Shown: positions 33,243 to 42,953, counted from the first letter of the stretch. The stretch is DNA of 64,000 bases from Winslowiella toletana (GCF_017875465.1 NZ_JAGGMQ010000001.1:1860001-1924000), one strand, 5' to 3'. Program-made: numbers and translations. Notes: generated by a model from the sequence alone, not told the origin.

Positions 33243-34677
33243 AGTCCTGCTGCCACTGCTCGGCTATTTACTGCTGGTCGGCGCGTTATCGGTCTATGCG
33301 ATGCGCAAACGCCGTGAAGGCAGCTTTCTTAATGAATATTTTCTCGGCGGTCGCTCGATGGGCGGCTTCGTATTAGCGATGACGCTGACCACCACCTATA
33401 TCAGCGCCAGTTCTTTTATTGGTGGTCCCGGCGCCGCTTATAAATATGGCCTCGGCTGGGTGCTGCTGGCAATGGTGCAGGTACCTGCGGTCTGGCTGTC
33501 GCTCGGGGTAATCGGCAAAAAGTTCGCCATTCTGGCGCGCCGGTATAACGCGGTGACGCTGAACGATATGCTGTATGCGCGCTATCGCAGCCCGTTGCTG
33601 GTGTGGCTGGCCAGCCTGAGTCTGCTGGTGGCGTTTATCGGCGCGATGACGGTGCAGTTTATTGGCGGCGCCCGCCTGCTGGAGACCGCCGCGGGCATTC
33701 CCTATGATGTTGGCTTACTGATTTTCGGCCTGACGATTGCGCTGTATACCGCATTTGGCGGCTTCCGCGCCAGCGTGCTGAATGATGCGATGCAGGGCCT
33801 GGTGATGCTGGCGGGCACTTTCCTGCTGCTGTTTGCGGTGATTCACGCTGCCGGTGGCATGCATGCGGCGGTGGATAAGCTGCAACAGATTGATCCGCGC
33901 CTGCTTTCACCCACCGGCGTAGACGATATTATCAGTCCGACCTTCCTCGCCTCTTTCTCGGTGCTGGTGTGCTTTGGGGTGATTGGTCTGCCACATACCG
34001 CAGTGCGTTGTATCTCTTATAAAGACAGTAAAGCAGTGCATCGCGGCATCATTATCGGCACCATCGTGGTGATGATCCTGATGTTTGGTATGCACCTGGC
34101 CGGCGCGTTAGGGCGCGCGATACTGCCGGATCTGAAGATCCCGGACCAGGTGATCCCGACCCTGATGATCACCGTGCTGCCGCCGTTTGCCGCCGGGATT
34201 TTTCTGGCCGCGCCAATGGCGGCGATCATGTCGACGATCAATGCTCAGCTACTGCAGTCCTCAGCGACGATCGTTAAAGATCTTTATCTGCGCATGCGTC
34301 CGCAGCAGATGGACAACGAACCACTGCTAAAACGCCTCTCCGGCGTGATTACACTGGTGCTGGGGTTACTGTTGCTGGTCGCGGCATGGAATCCGCCCGA
34401 TATGATTATCTGGCTGAATCTGCTGGCCTTTGGCGGCCTTGAAGCGGTGTTCCTGTGGCCGCTGGTGCTGGGGCTATACTGGGAAAAAGCCAACGCTGCC
34501 GGCGCCCTGAGCGGCATGATTATCGGCGCGATGGTCTACACGCTGTTAGCCAGCTTTAACCTGCAACTGCTGGGCTTCCATCCGATTGTCCCGGCCCTGC
34601 TGTTAAGTCTGATCGCCTTTGTGATCGGCAATTTGTTTGGTCGTACCACTGATATGCTGTATGAAGGGAGCCGATAA
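33232..34677 (+). CDS. panF: Sodium/pantothenate symporter PanF
   Basis: A sodium:solute symporter family protein that imports pantothenate, the coenzyme A precursor. The 481-residue protein has about 13 hydrophobic segments, with the family core LNEYFLGGRSMGGFVLAMT in the first 60 residues. Start and yhdT stop overlap. The last codons (EGSR-stop) lie inside a REP-like element at 34666-34733, so the C-terminus is written by repeat sequence; E. coli PanF is 483 residues with a different tail. Confidence 0.95.
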   Translation: MKIEVLLPLLGYLLLVGALSVYAMRKRREGSFLNEYFLGGRSMGGFVLAMTLTTTYISASSFIGGPGAAYKYGLGWVLLAMVQVPAVWLSLGVIGKKFAILARRYNAVTLNDMLYARYRSPLLVWLASLSLLVAFIGAMTVQFIGGARLLETAAGIPYDVGLLIFGLTIALYTAFGGFRASVLNDAMQGLVMLAGTFLLLFAVIHAAGGMHAAVDKLQQIDPRLLSPTGVDDIISPTFLASFSVLVCFGVIGLPHTAVRCISYKDSKAVHRGIIIGTIVVMILMFGMHLAGALGRAILPDLKIPDQVIPTLMITVLPPFAAGIFLAAPMAAIMSTINAQLLQSSATIVKDLYLRMRPQQMDNEPLLKRLSGVITLVLGLLLLVAAWNPPDMIIWLNLLAFGGLEAVFLWPLVLGLYWEKANAAGALSGMIIGAMVYTLLASFNLQLLGFHPIVPALLLSLIAFVIGNLFGRTTDMLYEGSR

Positions 34678-34733
34678 CGACTCCTCTACGATGTTTCAGA
34701 TACGCCGACGTAGGGGCGGCGTTATCGCCGCCC
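34666..34733. repeat. REPIN-like element overlapping the panF stop
   Basis: A variant arm GGGAGCCGATAACGACTCC plus TCTAC (34666-34689) and a canonical arm GTAGGGGCGGCGTTATCGCC plus GCCC (34710-34733) lie in inverted orientation, 20 bases apart. The panF stop codon (34675-34677) is inside the first arm. Confidence 0.75.
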
Positions 34734-34761
34734 GTGTCAAACGGAAATAAAGAGAATCACT

Positions 34762-35643
34762 ATGCCCTGGATACAAATAAAGATTAATACCACTGGCGCG
34801 CATGCCGAAGAGCTGGGCGACGCGCTGATTGAACAGGGTGCGGTATCCGTCACTTTCCAGGATACCCATGACAATCCGGTATTTGAGCCGCTGCCAGGCG
34901 AAACCCGCCTGTGGGGTGATACCGATGTAATTGGCCTGTTTGATGCCGAAACCGAGATGAGCGAAGTGGTGTCAGCTATGCAGCATCACCCGCTGCTGGG
35001 CGCCGGTTTCCATCATAAAATCGAACAAATCGAAGACAAAGACTGGGAGCGCGAGTGGATGACCAATTTCCACCCGATGCGTTTCGGTGAACGTCTGTGG
35101 ATCTGCCCGAGCTGGCGCGATGTGCCGGATGCAAATGCAGTCAACGTAATGCTCGATCCTGGCCTGGCTTTTGGCACCGGTACCCATCCGACAACCGCGC
35201 TCTGTCTGACGTGGCTGGACGGCCTCGATCTGCAGGGCAAAACCATTATCGACTTCGGTTGTGGCTCCGGCATTCTGGCGATTGCCGCGCTGAAACTGGG
35301 TGCAGCGCAGGCTATTGGTATTGATATCGATCCGCAGGCGATCCAGGCCAGCCGCGATAATGCGGAACGCAATGGCGTCTCCGATCGCCTGTCGCTGTAT
35401 CTGCCGCATCAGCAGCCGGATAATCTCTCCGCCGATGTGGTGGTCGCCAATATTCTCGCCGGCCCGTTACGTGAGCTGGCGCCTCTGATTAGCGTGCTAC
35501 CGACCACAGGTGGACACTTAGGACTTTCAGGTGTGCTGGCCAGCCAGGCGGAGGGGGTTTGTGAAGCTTACGCTGACAAATTTACCCTTGACCCGGTCGC
35601 GGAAAAAGAAGAGTGGTGCCGTATCACCGGTGTACGCCGCTAA
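34762..35643 (+). CDS. prmA: Ribosomal protein L11 methyltransferase
   Basis: PrmA trimethylates L11 at several amino groups using S-adenosylmethionine. The 293-residue protein has an N-terminal substrate-recognition domain (about 1-60) and a Rossmann methyltransferase domain with [20 protein letters not shown] near 162-181 and a [10 protein letters not shown] motif. It follows panF after a REPIN and lies ahead of dusB-fis, as in E. coli. Confidence 0.96.
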   Translation: MPWIQIKINTTGAHAEELGDALIEQGAVSVTFQDTHDNPVFEPLPGETRLWGDTDVIGLFDAETEMSEVVSAMQHHPLLGAGFHHKIEQIEDKDWEREWMTNFHPMRFGERLWICPSWRDVPDANAVNVMLDPGLAFGTGTHPTTALCLTWLDGLDLQGKTIIDFGCGSGILAIAALKLGAAQAIGIDIDPQAIQASRDNAERNGVSDRLSLYLPHQQPDNLSADVVVANILAGPLRELAPLISVLPTTGGHLGLSGVLASQAEGVCEAYADKFTLDPVAEKEEWCRITGVRR

Positions 35644-35967
35644 TTGTGAAATCATCAGGCACTGCTGCATTTTCATCACGGTGAAACACTGCAATGGTGC
35701 CTTTTGGCATGGCTGATATCACGTAAAGCGGCATATATTACGTGATTTATATCGCTATATAGCTCACAAAAAAAGAAAAAACTTTGTACACAATTTCATC
35801 GTTAATTTTTAACTTATTGTATATAAAGGAAAAATATCAGGCAGCTAACTATCATTGCTACTTTCCTTGATCTGTTCGGGTGGATTGTTCAAAGTTTGGC
35901 CTTTCATCTTCGTTAAAAAATGCGTAATATACGCCGCCTTGCGAACATATATGGTCACATCTTTTTC
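35644..35967. other. prmA-dusB intergenic region and dusB-fis leader (324 bases)
   Basis: After prmA there is an imperfect terminator-like hairpin (35658-35705, GGCAC/GTGCC ends then TTTT) and an 8-bp palindrome TCACGTAA/TTACGTGA at 35719-35745. A very A/T-rich stretch (35740-35840) follows, of the kind bound by Fis and other nucleoid proteins, then the fis-type promoter at 35902-35930. Confidence 0.6.
35902..35930 (+). promoter_or_regulatory. dusB-fis operon promoter
   Basis: -35 TTTCAT and -10 TAATAT are spaced 17 bases apart, followed by the G/C-rich discriminator ACGCCGCC. The arrangement closely resembles the E. coli fis promoter, which is growth-phase and ppGpp controlled and repressed by Fis. 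Confidence 0.85.
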
Positions 35968-36942
35968 ATGCGCATAGGACAACACCAGCTCCGTAATCGT
36001 TTAATAGCAGCCCCGATGGCCGGGATTACTGACAGGCCTTTCAGGACGCTCTGTTATGCAATGGGGGCCGGAATGACCGTATCGGAGATGCTATCGTCGA
36101 ACCCGGAAGTATGGGCCAGCGATAAATCCCGGTTGCGTATGGTACATAGTGATGAGCCTGGTATTCGCACCGTGCAAATAGCCGGTTGCGATCCCGATGA
36201 GATGGCCCAGGCCGCGCGTTTTAACGCGGATTCTGGCGCGCAGATTATCGATATCAATATGGGCTGCCCGGCCAAGAAAGTGAATCGTAAGATGGCAGGT
36301 TCGGCGCTGCTGCAACACCCTGAGCTGGTGAAGTCTATCCTCTCAGCGGTGGTGAATGCCGTTGACGTACCGGTGACCTTAAAGATTCGCACCGGCTGGG
36401 ATACAGACAATCGCAATTGCATAGAGATTGCCCAATTGGCTGAACGCTGTGGTATTCAGGCCCTGACAATACATGGACGCACACGCGCCTGTTTGTTCAA
36501 TGGTGATGCTGAATATGACAGCATTCGGACAGTTAAGCAGAACGTTTCCATTCCGGTTATCGCGAATGGAGACATTACTGACCCGCACAAAGCCAGAGCA
36601 GTACTAGACTATACGGGGGCTGATGCCCTGATGATAGGCCGTGCTGCTCAGGGAAGACCGTGGATCTTCCGGGAAATCCAGCATTATCTGGACACTGGGG
36701 AGCTGCTGGCACCGATGCCGCTGGCAGAAGTTAAGCGCTTGCTCATCGGGCACTTACGGGAACTGCACGACTTTTATGGTCAGCGCAAGGGATACCGTAT
36801 TGCCCGGAAGCACGTCTCCTGGTATCTCCAGGAGCACGCCCCGAACGACCAGTTTCGGCGCACATTCAACGCCATTGAGGATGCCAGCGAACAGCTGGAG
36901 GCGTTGGAGGCATACTTCGAAAATTTGCCCAAACAGAAATAA
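35968..36942 (+). CDS. dusB: tRNA-dihydrouridine synthase B
   Basis: An FMN-dependent enzyme that reduces a D-loop uridine in tRNA to dihydrouridine. The 324-residue TIM-barrel protein starts [19 protein letters not shown] and has the catalytic Cys100 in [20 protein letters not shown]. An in-frame ATG at 35920 lies within the promoter and cannot be the start. It is co-transcribed with fis, 15 bases downstream. Confidence 0.96.
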   Translation: MRIGQHQLRNRLIAAPMAGITDRPFRTLCYAMGAGMTVSEMLSSNPEVWASDKSRLRMVHSDEPGIRTVQIAGCDPDEMAQAARFNADSGAQIIDINMGCPAKKVNRKMAGSALLQHPELVKSILSAVVNAVDVPVTLKIRTGWDTDNRNCIEIAQLAERCGIQALTIHGRTRACLFNGDAEYDSIRTVKQNVSIPVIANGDITDPHKARAVLDYTGADALMIGRAAQGRPWIFREIQHYLDTGELLAPMPLAEVKRLLIGHLRELHDFYGQRKGYRIARKHVSWYLQEHAPNDQFRRTFNAIEDASEQLEALEAYFENLPKQK

Positions 36943-36957
36943 AGAGCTGACAGAACT

Positions 36958-37254
36958 ATGTTCGAACAACGCGTAAACTCTGACGTACTGACCGTTTCTA
37001 CCGTAAATTCACAAGATCAGGTTACTCAAAAACCTCTGCGTGATTCGGTCAAACAGGCACTGAAGGGCTATTTTGCTCAATTAAATGGTCAGGATGTGAA
37101 TGATCTGTATGAGCTGGTACTGGCTGAAGTAGAACAGCCTTTGTTGGACATGGTGATGCAGTACACCCGTGGCAACCAGACCCGTGCAGCCCTGATGATG
37201 GGTATCAACCGCGGTACACTGCGTAAGAAACTGAAAAAATACGGCATGAACTAA
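36958..37254 (+). CDS. fis: DNA-binding protein Fis
   Basis: A nucleoid-associated protein that bends DNA and activates rRNA promoters and site-specific recombination in fast growth. The 98-residue protein is near-invariant in enterobacteria. The N-terminal beta-hairpin arm contacts recombinases, and the C-terminal helix-turn-helix [18 protein letters not shown] binds DNA. It is the second gene of dusB-fis, ending at a strong terminator. The rRNA operon promoter at 48861-49023 is a likely target. Confidence 0.98.
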   Translation: MFEQRVNSDVLTVSTVNSQDQVTQKPLRDSVKQALKGYFAQLNGQDVNDLYELVLAEVEQPLLDMVMQYTRGNQTRAALMMGINRGTLRKKLKKYGMN

Positions 37255-37275
37255 GTTTCGGTTCATTGTTATGAA

Positions 37276-37304
37276 GGCGCTGCTTAATAATCAGCGCCTT
37301 TTTT
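37276..37304 (+). terminator. Terminator after fis
   Basis: GGCGCTG/CAGCGCC (7 bp) with a 9-base loop is followed by six T residues. Confidence 0.95.
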
Positions 37305-37453
37305 AATCCCTGCCTGTAGTCAGACTTCTTTGACTTATGTAAAGTTTCAGCGAAGCGCCAACTTCCCGGCTTAAATGTTGTCTGAAGCTATGTACCGCGA
37401 TGGATTAATTTCTTTATGCGTTACATCACCTATTCACGCATAAAGAGATACTA

Positions 37454-38383
37454 ATGAAAGCACCAAAAGCGCCACCGGCCTTCTCGCGCGATCTGCTACG
37501 CCCGCGTTACTGGTCGACATGGGCAGGTCTGGGTCTGCTTTTCTTGTTGGTTCAGCTTCCTTTTCCGCTGCTGGAAAAACTCGGCACCTGGATGGGCCGC
37601 ACCTCTATGCGTTTCTTAAAACGCCGGGTGCGCATCACACGCCGCAATCTGGAACTCTGCTTCCCCGATTTAGCATCTGAAATTCTGGAAAAGCGTATTG
37701 TCAGCAATTTCGAATCACTGGGCATGGGCTTGCTGGAAACCGGCATGGCATGGTTCTGGTCGGATGCGCGCGTCAAACGCTGGTTTACCGTTAATGGTCT
37801 GCAAAACCTGCAACAGGCTCAGCAGGGTAATCGTGGCGCACTGATTATCGGCGTGCACTTTATGTCGCTGGAGCTGGGCGGCAGGGTGATGGGCATCTGT
37901 CAGCCAATGATGGCGATGTATCGCCCCCACAACAATAAATTGATGGAGTGGGTGCAGACTAAAGGTCGCATGCGCTCGAATAAAGCGATGATTAACCGTC
38001 GTGATCTGCGCGGCATGGTGAGCGCCCTGAAGCAGGGTGAAGCAGTCTGGTTTGCGCCAGATCAGGACTATGGTCCGAAAGGCAGCGTGTTTGCCCCGCT
38101 GTTTGCCGTACCCCAGGCGGCGACCACCAGCGGAACTTACATGCTTGCACGTATGGCCAAACCCGCAATGGTGACGGTAGTGCTGATTCGCAAAGAAAAC
38201 GGTAAAGGTTATGAGCTGGTGATTCAGCCGGAACTGCAGGACTACCCGTTAGAAGATGAGCACGCCGCCGCGGCCTATATGAATAAAGTGATTGAGCGCG
38301 AAATCATGCGCGCGCCAAATCAGTATATGTGGCTGCATCGCCGCTTTAAAACGCGCCCGGCAGGAGCCTCTTCCCTCTATTAA
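37454..38383 (+). CDS. lpxP: Kdo2-lipid IVA palmitoleoyltransferase-type acyltransferase
   Basis: A late acyltransferase of lipid A synthesis. LpxP adds palmitoleate in place of laurate, and in E. coli it is cold-induced. The 309-residue protein has an N-terminal membrane anchor (about 22-42), the HX4E active-site motif at His135/Glu140 (VHFMSLELGGR) and segments such as MYRPHNNKLMEWVQTKGRMR that match LpxP better than LpxL. Acyl preference cannot be read directly. In E. coli lpxP lies elsewhere. Confidence 0.87.
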   Translation: MKAPKAPPAFSRDLLRPRYWSTWAGLGLLFLLVQLPFPLLEKLGTWMGRTSMRFLKRRVRITRRNLELCFPDLASEILEKRIVSNFESLGMGLLETGMAWFWSDARVKRWFTVNGLQNLQQAQQGNRGALIIGVHFMSLELGGRVMGICQPMMAMYRPHNNKLMEWVQTKGRMRSNKAMINRRDLRGMVSALKQGEAVWFAPDQDYGPKGSVFAPLFAVPQAATTSGTYMLARMAKPAMVTVVLIRKENGKGYELVIQPELQDYPLEDEHAAAAYMNKVIEREIMRAPNQYMWLHRRFKTRPAGASSLY

Positions 38384-38400
38384 TCCCTTCCCAGCGAAAA

Positions 38401-38432
38401 GCCCGTTTGTTCAAAACAAACGGGCTTTTTTT
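38401..38432 (+). terminator. Terminator after lpxP
   Basis: An 11-bp stem GCCCGTTTGTT/AACAAACGGGC with a CAA loop is followed by seven T residues. A-runs on the other side could also stop antisense transcription. Confidence 0.95.
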
Positions 38433-38511
38433 GTTTCCATCACAGCCCAGCCAAAAACGGACCTGCGCAACTGCGTTAACGGTCACATTGCTTCTATATA
38501 GTGAAACTATT

Positions 38512-38558
38512 TGCACCGTTTGTGATCAGCGTATCTGGCATTGCCTCGGTTTGGTGCG
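38512..38558 (+). promoter_or_regulatory. Two NtrC-like enhancer sites upstream of yhdW
   Basis: Site 1, TGCACCGTTTGTGATCA (38512-38528), has a perfect left half of the NtrC consensus TGCACC-N4-TGGTGCA. Site 2, TGCCTCGGTTTGGTGCG (38542-38558), has a near-perfect right half. The sites are 30 bases apart centre to centre, about three helical turns, and lie about 75-120 bases upstream of the sigma-54 promoter, the usual enhancer position. Confidence 0.7.
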
Positions 38559-38632
38559 CGATATTAATAAAACTGTCTGATTACACCCGAGTATTAATAT
38601 CTCTTTCCAACGATTTCAGGATTCTGCACTTT

Positions 38633-38648
38633 TGGCATTCCATTTGCA
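38633..38648 (+). promoter_or_regulatory. Sigma-54 promoter of yhdWXYZ
   Basis: TGGCATTCCATTTGCA has the -24 GG and -12 GC elements with exact consensus spacing (TGGCAC-N5-TTGCA, one mismatch). It lies 96 bases before the yhdW ATG. With the upstream NtrC-like sites it predicts induction under nitrogen limitation. Confidence 0.82.
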
Positions 38649-38743
38649 AAGTCGTGGAAGGCTTAACGCCGCAGACAGGAAAAAGTGCACTACAACAAAG
38701 CGCACTAAACATAAAAAATCAATTACGCCACACAGGATGCTTT

Positions 38744-39769
38744 ATGAATAAAATGATGCTTTCAACTTTGGTTGCCACTGCTGCGCTGTTTGCAGTTGCG
38801 AATCAGGCTCATGCTGGCACCACGCTGGACGCCATTAAAAAGAAAGGTTTTGTGCAGTGCGGTATCAGCGATGGCCTGCCGGGCTTCTCGTATGCTGATG
38901 CCAGCGGTAAGTTTACTGGCCTTGACGTTGACGTGTGCCGCGCGACTGCTGCTGCGGTATTTGGCGATGCAACCAAAGTGAAATACACCCCACTGACGGC
39001 GAAAGAGCGTTTTACCGCGTTGCAGTCTGGTGAAGTGGATATCCTCTCCCGTAATACCACCTGGACCTCAGCACGCGATGGCGGCATGGGCTTTATGTTC
39101 GCTGGCGTTAACTATTATGACGGTATCGGCTTCCTCACCCATAACAAAGCCGGGTTGAAGAGCGCAAAAGAGCTTGATGGCGCAACAGTATGTCTGCAAG
39201 CCGGTACTGATACCGAACTGAACGTGGCTGACTACTTTAAAGCCAATAATATGAAGTTCACTCCGGTCACCTTTGACCGCTCCGATGAATCAGCTAAAGC
39301 GCTGGATAGCGGTCGCTGCGATACGCTGGCTTCCGACCAGTCTCAGCTGTATGCACTGCGCATTAAACTGGGCAAACCAGGCGAATTTATCGTGCTGCCG
39401 GAAGTGATCTCGAAAGAGCCGCTGGGACCCGTGGTACGTCGTGGTGATGATGACTGGTTTACCATCGTTAAATGGTCATTTAACGCCATGCTGAACGCCG
39501 AAGAGATGGGCATCACCTCTAAAAACGTCGATCAGATGGCCGCTAAACCGACCACGCCGGATATGGCTCACCTGTTAGGTAGCGAAGGTGACTTCGGTAA
39601 AGACCTGAAGCTCGATAACAAATGGGCTTATAACATCATCAAACAGGTTGGTAACTATCAGGAAAGCTTTGACCGCAACGTCGGTAAAGACAGCGCGCTG
39701 AAAATTGCTCGTGGTCAGAATGCCCTGTGGAATGCTGGCGGCATCCAGTACGCTCCACCAGTACGTTAA
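38744..39769 (+). CDS. yhdW: Amino-acid ABC transporter substrate-binding protein
   Basis: A periplasmic binding protein of the polar/general amino-acid (AapJ-like) family. The 341-residue precursor has a signal peptide cleaved near NQAHA-G (24/25) and a bilobed family 3 domain with LDVDVCRATAAAVFGD. The ATG at 38744 is set by the signal peptide. It is the first gene of yhdWXYZ, behind a sigma-54 promoter, followed by a hairpin that may keep its mRNA more abundant than the membrane genes. Exact substrate is unproven; by family, L-amino acids. Confidence 0.92.
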   Translation: MNKMMLSTLVATAALFAVANQAHAGTTLDAIKKKGFVQCGISDGLPGFSYADASGKFTGLDVDVCRATAAAVFGDATKVKYTPLTAKERFTALQSGEVDILSRNTTWTSARDGGMGFMFAGVNYYDGIGFLTHNKAGLKSAKELDGATVCLQAGTDTELNVADYFKANNMKFTPVTFDRSDESAKALDSGRCDTLASDQSQLYALRIKLGKPGEFIVLPEVISKEPLGPVVRRGDDDWFTIVKWSFNAMLNAEEMGITSKNVDQMAAKPTTPDMAHLLGSEGDFGKDLKLDNKWAYNIIKQVGNYQESFDRNVGKDSALKIARGQNALWNAGGIQYAPPVR

Positions 39770-39784
39770 TTCCCATCGCTTACC

Positions 39785-39806
39785 GGGCGCCGTACACGCG
39801 GCGCCC
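39785..39806 (+). other. Stem-loop between yhdW and yhdX
   Basis: An 8-bp GC stem GGGCGCCG/CGGCGCCC with a 6-base loop and no T-run sits 15 bases after the yhdW stop. It is typical of 3'-protecting hairpins following binding-protein genes. Confidence 0.65.
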
Positions 39807-39837
39807 ACGCCAGAGTTTTCGTAGCTGAGGTTTCAAC

Positions 39838-41016
39838 ATGTCTCAACGCCCAACCGTGAAAAAGGATTTTTCATTCAGCAATCCAGCGGTGCGCGCATGG
39901 CTTTATCAGATTATCGCAATTGTCGCGGTCTTCGCCGTTGTCGGTTATCTGATTCATAACACCGTAGTGAACCTGGGCAACCGTGGTATTACCTCCGGGT
40001 TTGGCTTTCTTGAGCGTAGCGCCGGTTTTGGTATCGTCCAGCATCTGATTGATTATTCTGATTCTGATACCTACGCCCGTGTCTTTCTTGTCGGCCTGAC
40101 CAATACCCTGCTGGTTTCCGCGCTCTGTATTGTTTTTGCCACTATTCTGGGCTTTTTTATTGGCTTAGCGCGTCTGTCAGACAACTGGCTGCTGCGTAAA
40201 ATTTCGAATATCTATATCGAAATCTTCCGTAATATTCCGCCATTGCTGCAAATCTTCTTTTGGTATTTTGCCGTATTACGCAATCTGCCTGGACCGCGTC
40301 AGGCGCTTAACGCGTTCGACCTCGCTTTTGTCAGTAACCGCGGTCTCTATATTCCGTGGCCTGAATACGCGCCCGGCACCCTGCCTTTTCTGATCGCCCT
40401 GCTGATTGCGATTGCCGCCAGCGTCGGCCTGTTCCGTTTTAACCGCAAACATCAGTTAAAAACCGGGCAGTTGCGTCGTAGCTGGCCGGCCGCGCTGGCG
40501 ATGCTGATTGTGTTTCCGCTGTTAGCGCATCTCACTTTTGGCGCCGCAATGCACTGGGACGTGCCCGAACTGCGTGGCTTTAACTTCCGTGGTGGCTTCG
40601 CGCTGATTCCGGAACTGGCGGCGCTGACCCTCGCGCTGTCGATCTACACCTCGTCGTTTATCGCTGAAGTGATCCGCTCCGGTATCCAGTCAGTCGATCA
40701 TGGTCAGCACGAAGCCGCCCGTTCGCTGGGGCTGCCAAATCCGGTTACCCTGCGTCAGGTGATTATCCCGCAGGCAATGCGCGTGATCATTCCCCCGCTC
40801 ACCAGTCAGTACCTGAATATTGTGAAAAACTCGTCGCTGGCGGCAGCGATTGGTTATCCGGACATGGTCTCGCTGTTTGCCGGCACGGTGCTGAATCAGA
40901 CCGGCCAGGCCATCGAAACCATTGCCATCACCATGGCGGTTTACCTGATCATCAGCCTGTCGATTTCGCTGTTAATGAACATCTATAACCGCAAAATCGC
41001 GCTGATTGAGCGTTAA
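39838..41016 (+). CDS. yhdX: Amino-acid ABC transporter permease (AapQ-like)
   Basis: An inner-membrane permease, 392 residues, of the HisM/GlnP superfamily but larger, as in the Aap/Bzt group, with about eight hydrophobic segments. The C-terminal ABC-permease loop EAARSLGLPNPVTLRQVIIP contacts the ATPase. It pairs with yhdY (15-base gap) as a heterodimeric channel. Confidence 0.94.
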   Translation: MSQRPTVKKDFSFSNPAVRAWLYQIIAIVAVFAVVGYLIHNTVVNLGNRGITSGFGFLERSAGFGIVQHLIDYSDSDTYARVFLVGLTNTLLVSALCIVFATILGFFIGLARLSDNWLLRKISNIYIEIFRNIPPLLQIFFWYFAVLRNLPGPRQALNAFDLAFVSNRGLYIPWPEYAPGTLPFLIALLIAIAASVGLFRFNRKHQLKTGQLRRSWPAALAMLIVFPLLAHLTFGAAMHWDVPELRGFNFRGGFALIPELAALTLALSIYTSSFIAEVIRSGIQSVDHGQHEAARSLGLPNPVTLRQVIIPQAMRVIIPPLTSQYLNIVKNSSLAAAIGYPDMVSLFAGTVLNQTGQAIETIAITMAVYLIISLSISLLMNIYNRKIALIER

Positions 41017-41031
41017 GAGAACGGTATCATT

Positions 41032-42132
41032 ATGACTGTAACCACTCATGAAACTCCGCCAGTGCCTACCAATGCGTTTTCACGCGCGGTGAGCTGGGCA
41101 AGAAAAAATCTGTTCTCCAGCTGGTCCAACTCCCTGCTGACAGTGTTCTGTCTGTGGGTGATCTGGATAGCCATTCCGCCGGCGCTAAACTGGCTGATAT
41201 TCCAGGCTAACTGGCTCGGCAGTACCCGTGCCGACTGTACCAAAGATGGCGCATGCTGGGTGTTTATCCATGCCCGTTTCGGCCAGTTTATGTATGGACT
41301 CTATCCGCATGAGCTGCGCTGGCGCATTAATCTGTCGCTGATTATTGGCCTGCTGTCGATTATCCCGATGTTTATTAAAACCCTGCCACGCCGCGGAAGC
41401 TATATCGCTACCTGGGCCGTCACCTACCCGATAGTTGTATGGTTGCTGCTGTACGGTGGCTACTTCGGTCTCGAACGAGTCGAGACGCGCCAGTGGGGCG
41501 GCTTGACCCTGACGCTAATTATCGCCTCAATCGGTATCGCCGGTGCGCTGCCGCTGGGGATTTTATTAGCGCTGGGCCGCCGTTCGCGTATGCCGGTATT
41601 GCGGACGCTGTCGATTATCTTTATCGAGTTCTGGCGTGGCGTGCCGCTGATTACCGTCCTGTTTATGTCCTCGGTAATGCTGCCGCTGTTTATGGCGGAA
41701 GGCACCACCATCGACAAGCTGGTACGTGCCTTAGTCGGCGTTATCCTGTTCCAGTCAGCTTATGTCGCTGAAGTAGTGCGAGGTGGTTTGCAGGCGCTAC
41801 CGAAAGGGCAATATGAAGCCGCTGAATCACTGGCGCTGGGCTACTGGAAAACCCAGGGCCTGGTGATCCTGCCGCAGGCGCTGAAGATGGTGATCCCGGG
41901 ACTGGTTAACACCATTATTGCGCTGTTTAAAGACACCAGTCTGGTGATCATCATTGGTTTATTTGATCTTTTCAGTAGTGTGCAGCAGGCAACTGTCGAC
42001 CCGACCTGGCTCGGTATGTCGACCGAAGGCTATGTCTTCGCCGCGCTGGTCTACTGGATTTTCTGTTTTAGCATGTCGCGCTACAGCCAGCATCTGGAGA
42101 AGCGCTTTCACACCGGGCGTACACCGCACTGA
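41032..42132 (+). CDS. yhdY: Amino-acid ABC transporter permease (AapM-like)
   Basis: The second permease, 366 residues. Several hydrophobic segments are present, with the coupling loop [20 protein letters not shown] in the C-terminal third. It is followed by yhdZ after 8 bases, in a tight yhdXYZ arrangement. Confidence 0.94.
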   Translation: MTVTTHETPPVPTNAFSRAVSWARKNLFSSWSNSLLTVFCLWVIWIAIPPALNWLIFQANWLGSTRADCTKDGACWVFIHARFGQFMYGLYPHELRWRINLSLIIGLLSIIPMFIKTLPRRGSYIATWAVTYPIVVWLLLYGGYFGLERVETRQWGGLTLTLIIASIGIAGALPLGILLALGRRSRMPVLRTLSIIFIEFWRGVPLITVLFMSSVMLPLFMAEGTTIDKLVRALVGVILFQSAYVAEVVRGGLQALPKGQYEAAESLALGYWKTQGLVILPQALKMVIPGLVNTIIALFKDTSLVIIIGLFDLFSSVQQATVDPTWLGMSTEGYVFAALVYWIFCFSMSRYSQHLEKRFHTGRTPH

Positions 42133-42140
42133 GGTTTAAA

Positions 42141-42902
42141 ATGACTCAACCTAAAATTAATTCTGACGACGCGATGATGATTACGCTCGAGAATGTTAAC
42201 AAGTGGTATGGACAGTTTCATGTGTTGAAAGATATCAATCTGCAGGTTAAACCGCGCGAACGTATCGTGCTGTGTGGTCCCTCAGGTTCCGGTAAATCAA
42301 CCACTATTCGCTGTATTAACCATCTGGAAGAGCATCAGAAGGGACGGATTGTTGTCGATGGCACCCTGCTGAATGATGATCTGCGCAATATTGAACGCGT
42401 GCGTACCGAAGTGGGAATGGTGTTCCAGCACTTTAATCTGTTCCCGCATCTGACTGTGTTGCAAAACTGCACGCTGGCGCCGATTTGGGTGCGTAAGACA
42501 CCGAAGAAAGAAGCAGAACAGCTGGCAATGCACTATCTGGAGCGCGTACGTATCGCCGAGCATGCACATAAGTTTCCCGGCCAGCTCTCCGGTGGTCAGC
42601 AGCAGCGTGTGGCTATCGCTCGCTCACTGTGTATGAAGCCGAAAATTATGCTGTTTGATGAACCGACTTCAGCACTGGATCCGGAGATGGTGAAAGAGGT
42701 GCTGGATACGATGATTGGCCTGGCAGAAGATGGCATGACTATGTTGTGCGTAACCCACGAGATGGGCTTTGCCCGCACCGTCGCTGATCGGGTGATCTTT
42801 ATGGATCGCGGCGAGATCGTTGAACAGGCGCCGCCGCAGGAGTTCTTCTCCAGTCCGAAGTCAGAGCGTACCCGTGCGTTCCTCTCTCAGGTAATCCACT
42901 GA
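42141..42902 (+). CDS. yhdZ: Amino-acid ABC transporter ATP-binding protein (AapP-like)
   Basis: A 253-residue ATPase powering the YhdXY channel. It has Walker [10 protein letters not shown] (about 49-57), signature [14 protein letters not shown], Walker [14 protein letters not shown] and switch His in CVTHEMG. It ends at a strong terminator separating the operon from the convergent rRNA operon. Confidence 0.96.
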   Translation: MTQPKINSDDAMMITLENVNKWYGQFHVLKDINLQVKPRERIVLCGPSGSGKSTTIRCINHLEEHQKGRIVVDGTLLNDDLRNIERVRTEVGMVFQHFNLFPHLTVLQNCTLAPIWVRKTPKKEAEQLAMHYLERVRIAEHAHKFPGQLSGGQQQRVAIARSLCMKPKIMLFDEPTSALDPEMVKEVLDTMIGLAEDGMTMLCVTHEMGFARTVADRVIFMDRGEIVEQAPPQEFFSSPKSERTRAFLSQVIH

Positions 42903-42923
42903 TTTATATGCAGGATTAGCATC

Positions 42924-42953
42924 AAGCCCTGGTCTTCTGGCCAGGGCTTTTTT
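42924..42953 (+). terminator. Terminator after yhdZ
   Basis: A 9-bp stem AAGCCCTGG/CCAGGGCTT with an 8-base loop is followed by a T-run. Confidence 0.94.

Larger units (their letters stand above)
38384..38743. other. lpxP-yhdW intergenic region (360 bases)
   Basis: This contains the lpxP terminator, two NtrC-like sites and a sigma-54 promoter (annotated separately). A GTG-started frame at 38501 is in phase with yhdW but crosses the control elements and lacks a signal peptide, so it is not used. Confidence 0.7.

Noticed and set aside
35920..35967. N-terminal extension of dusB
   Set aside because: It would start inside the -10 region of the dusB-fis promoter.
38501..38743. N-terminal extension of yhdW
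   Set aside because: It crosses the NtrC sites and sigma-54 promoter and would bury the signal peptide.
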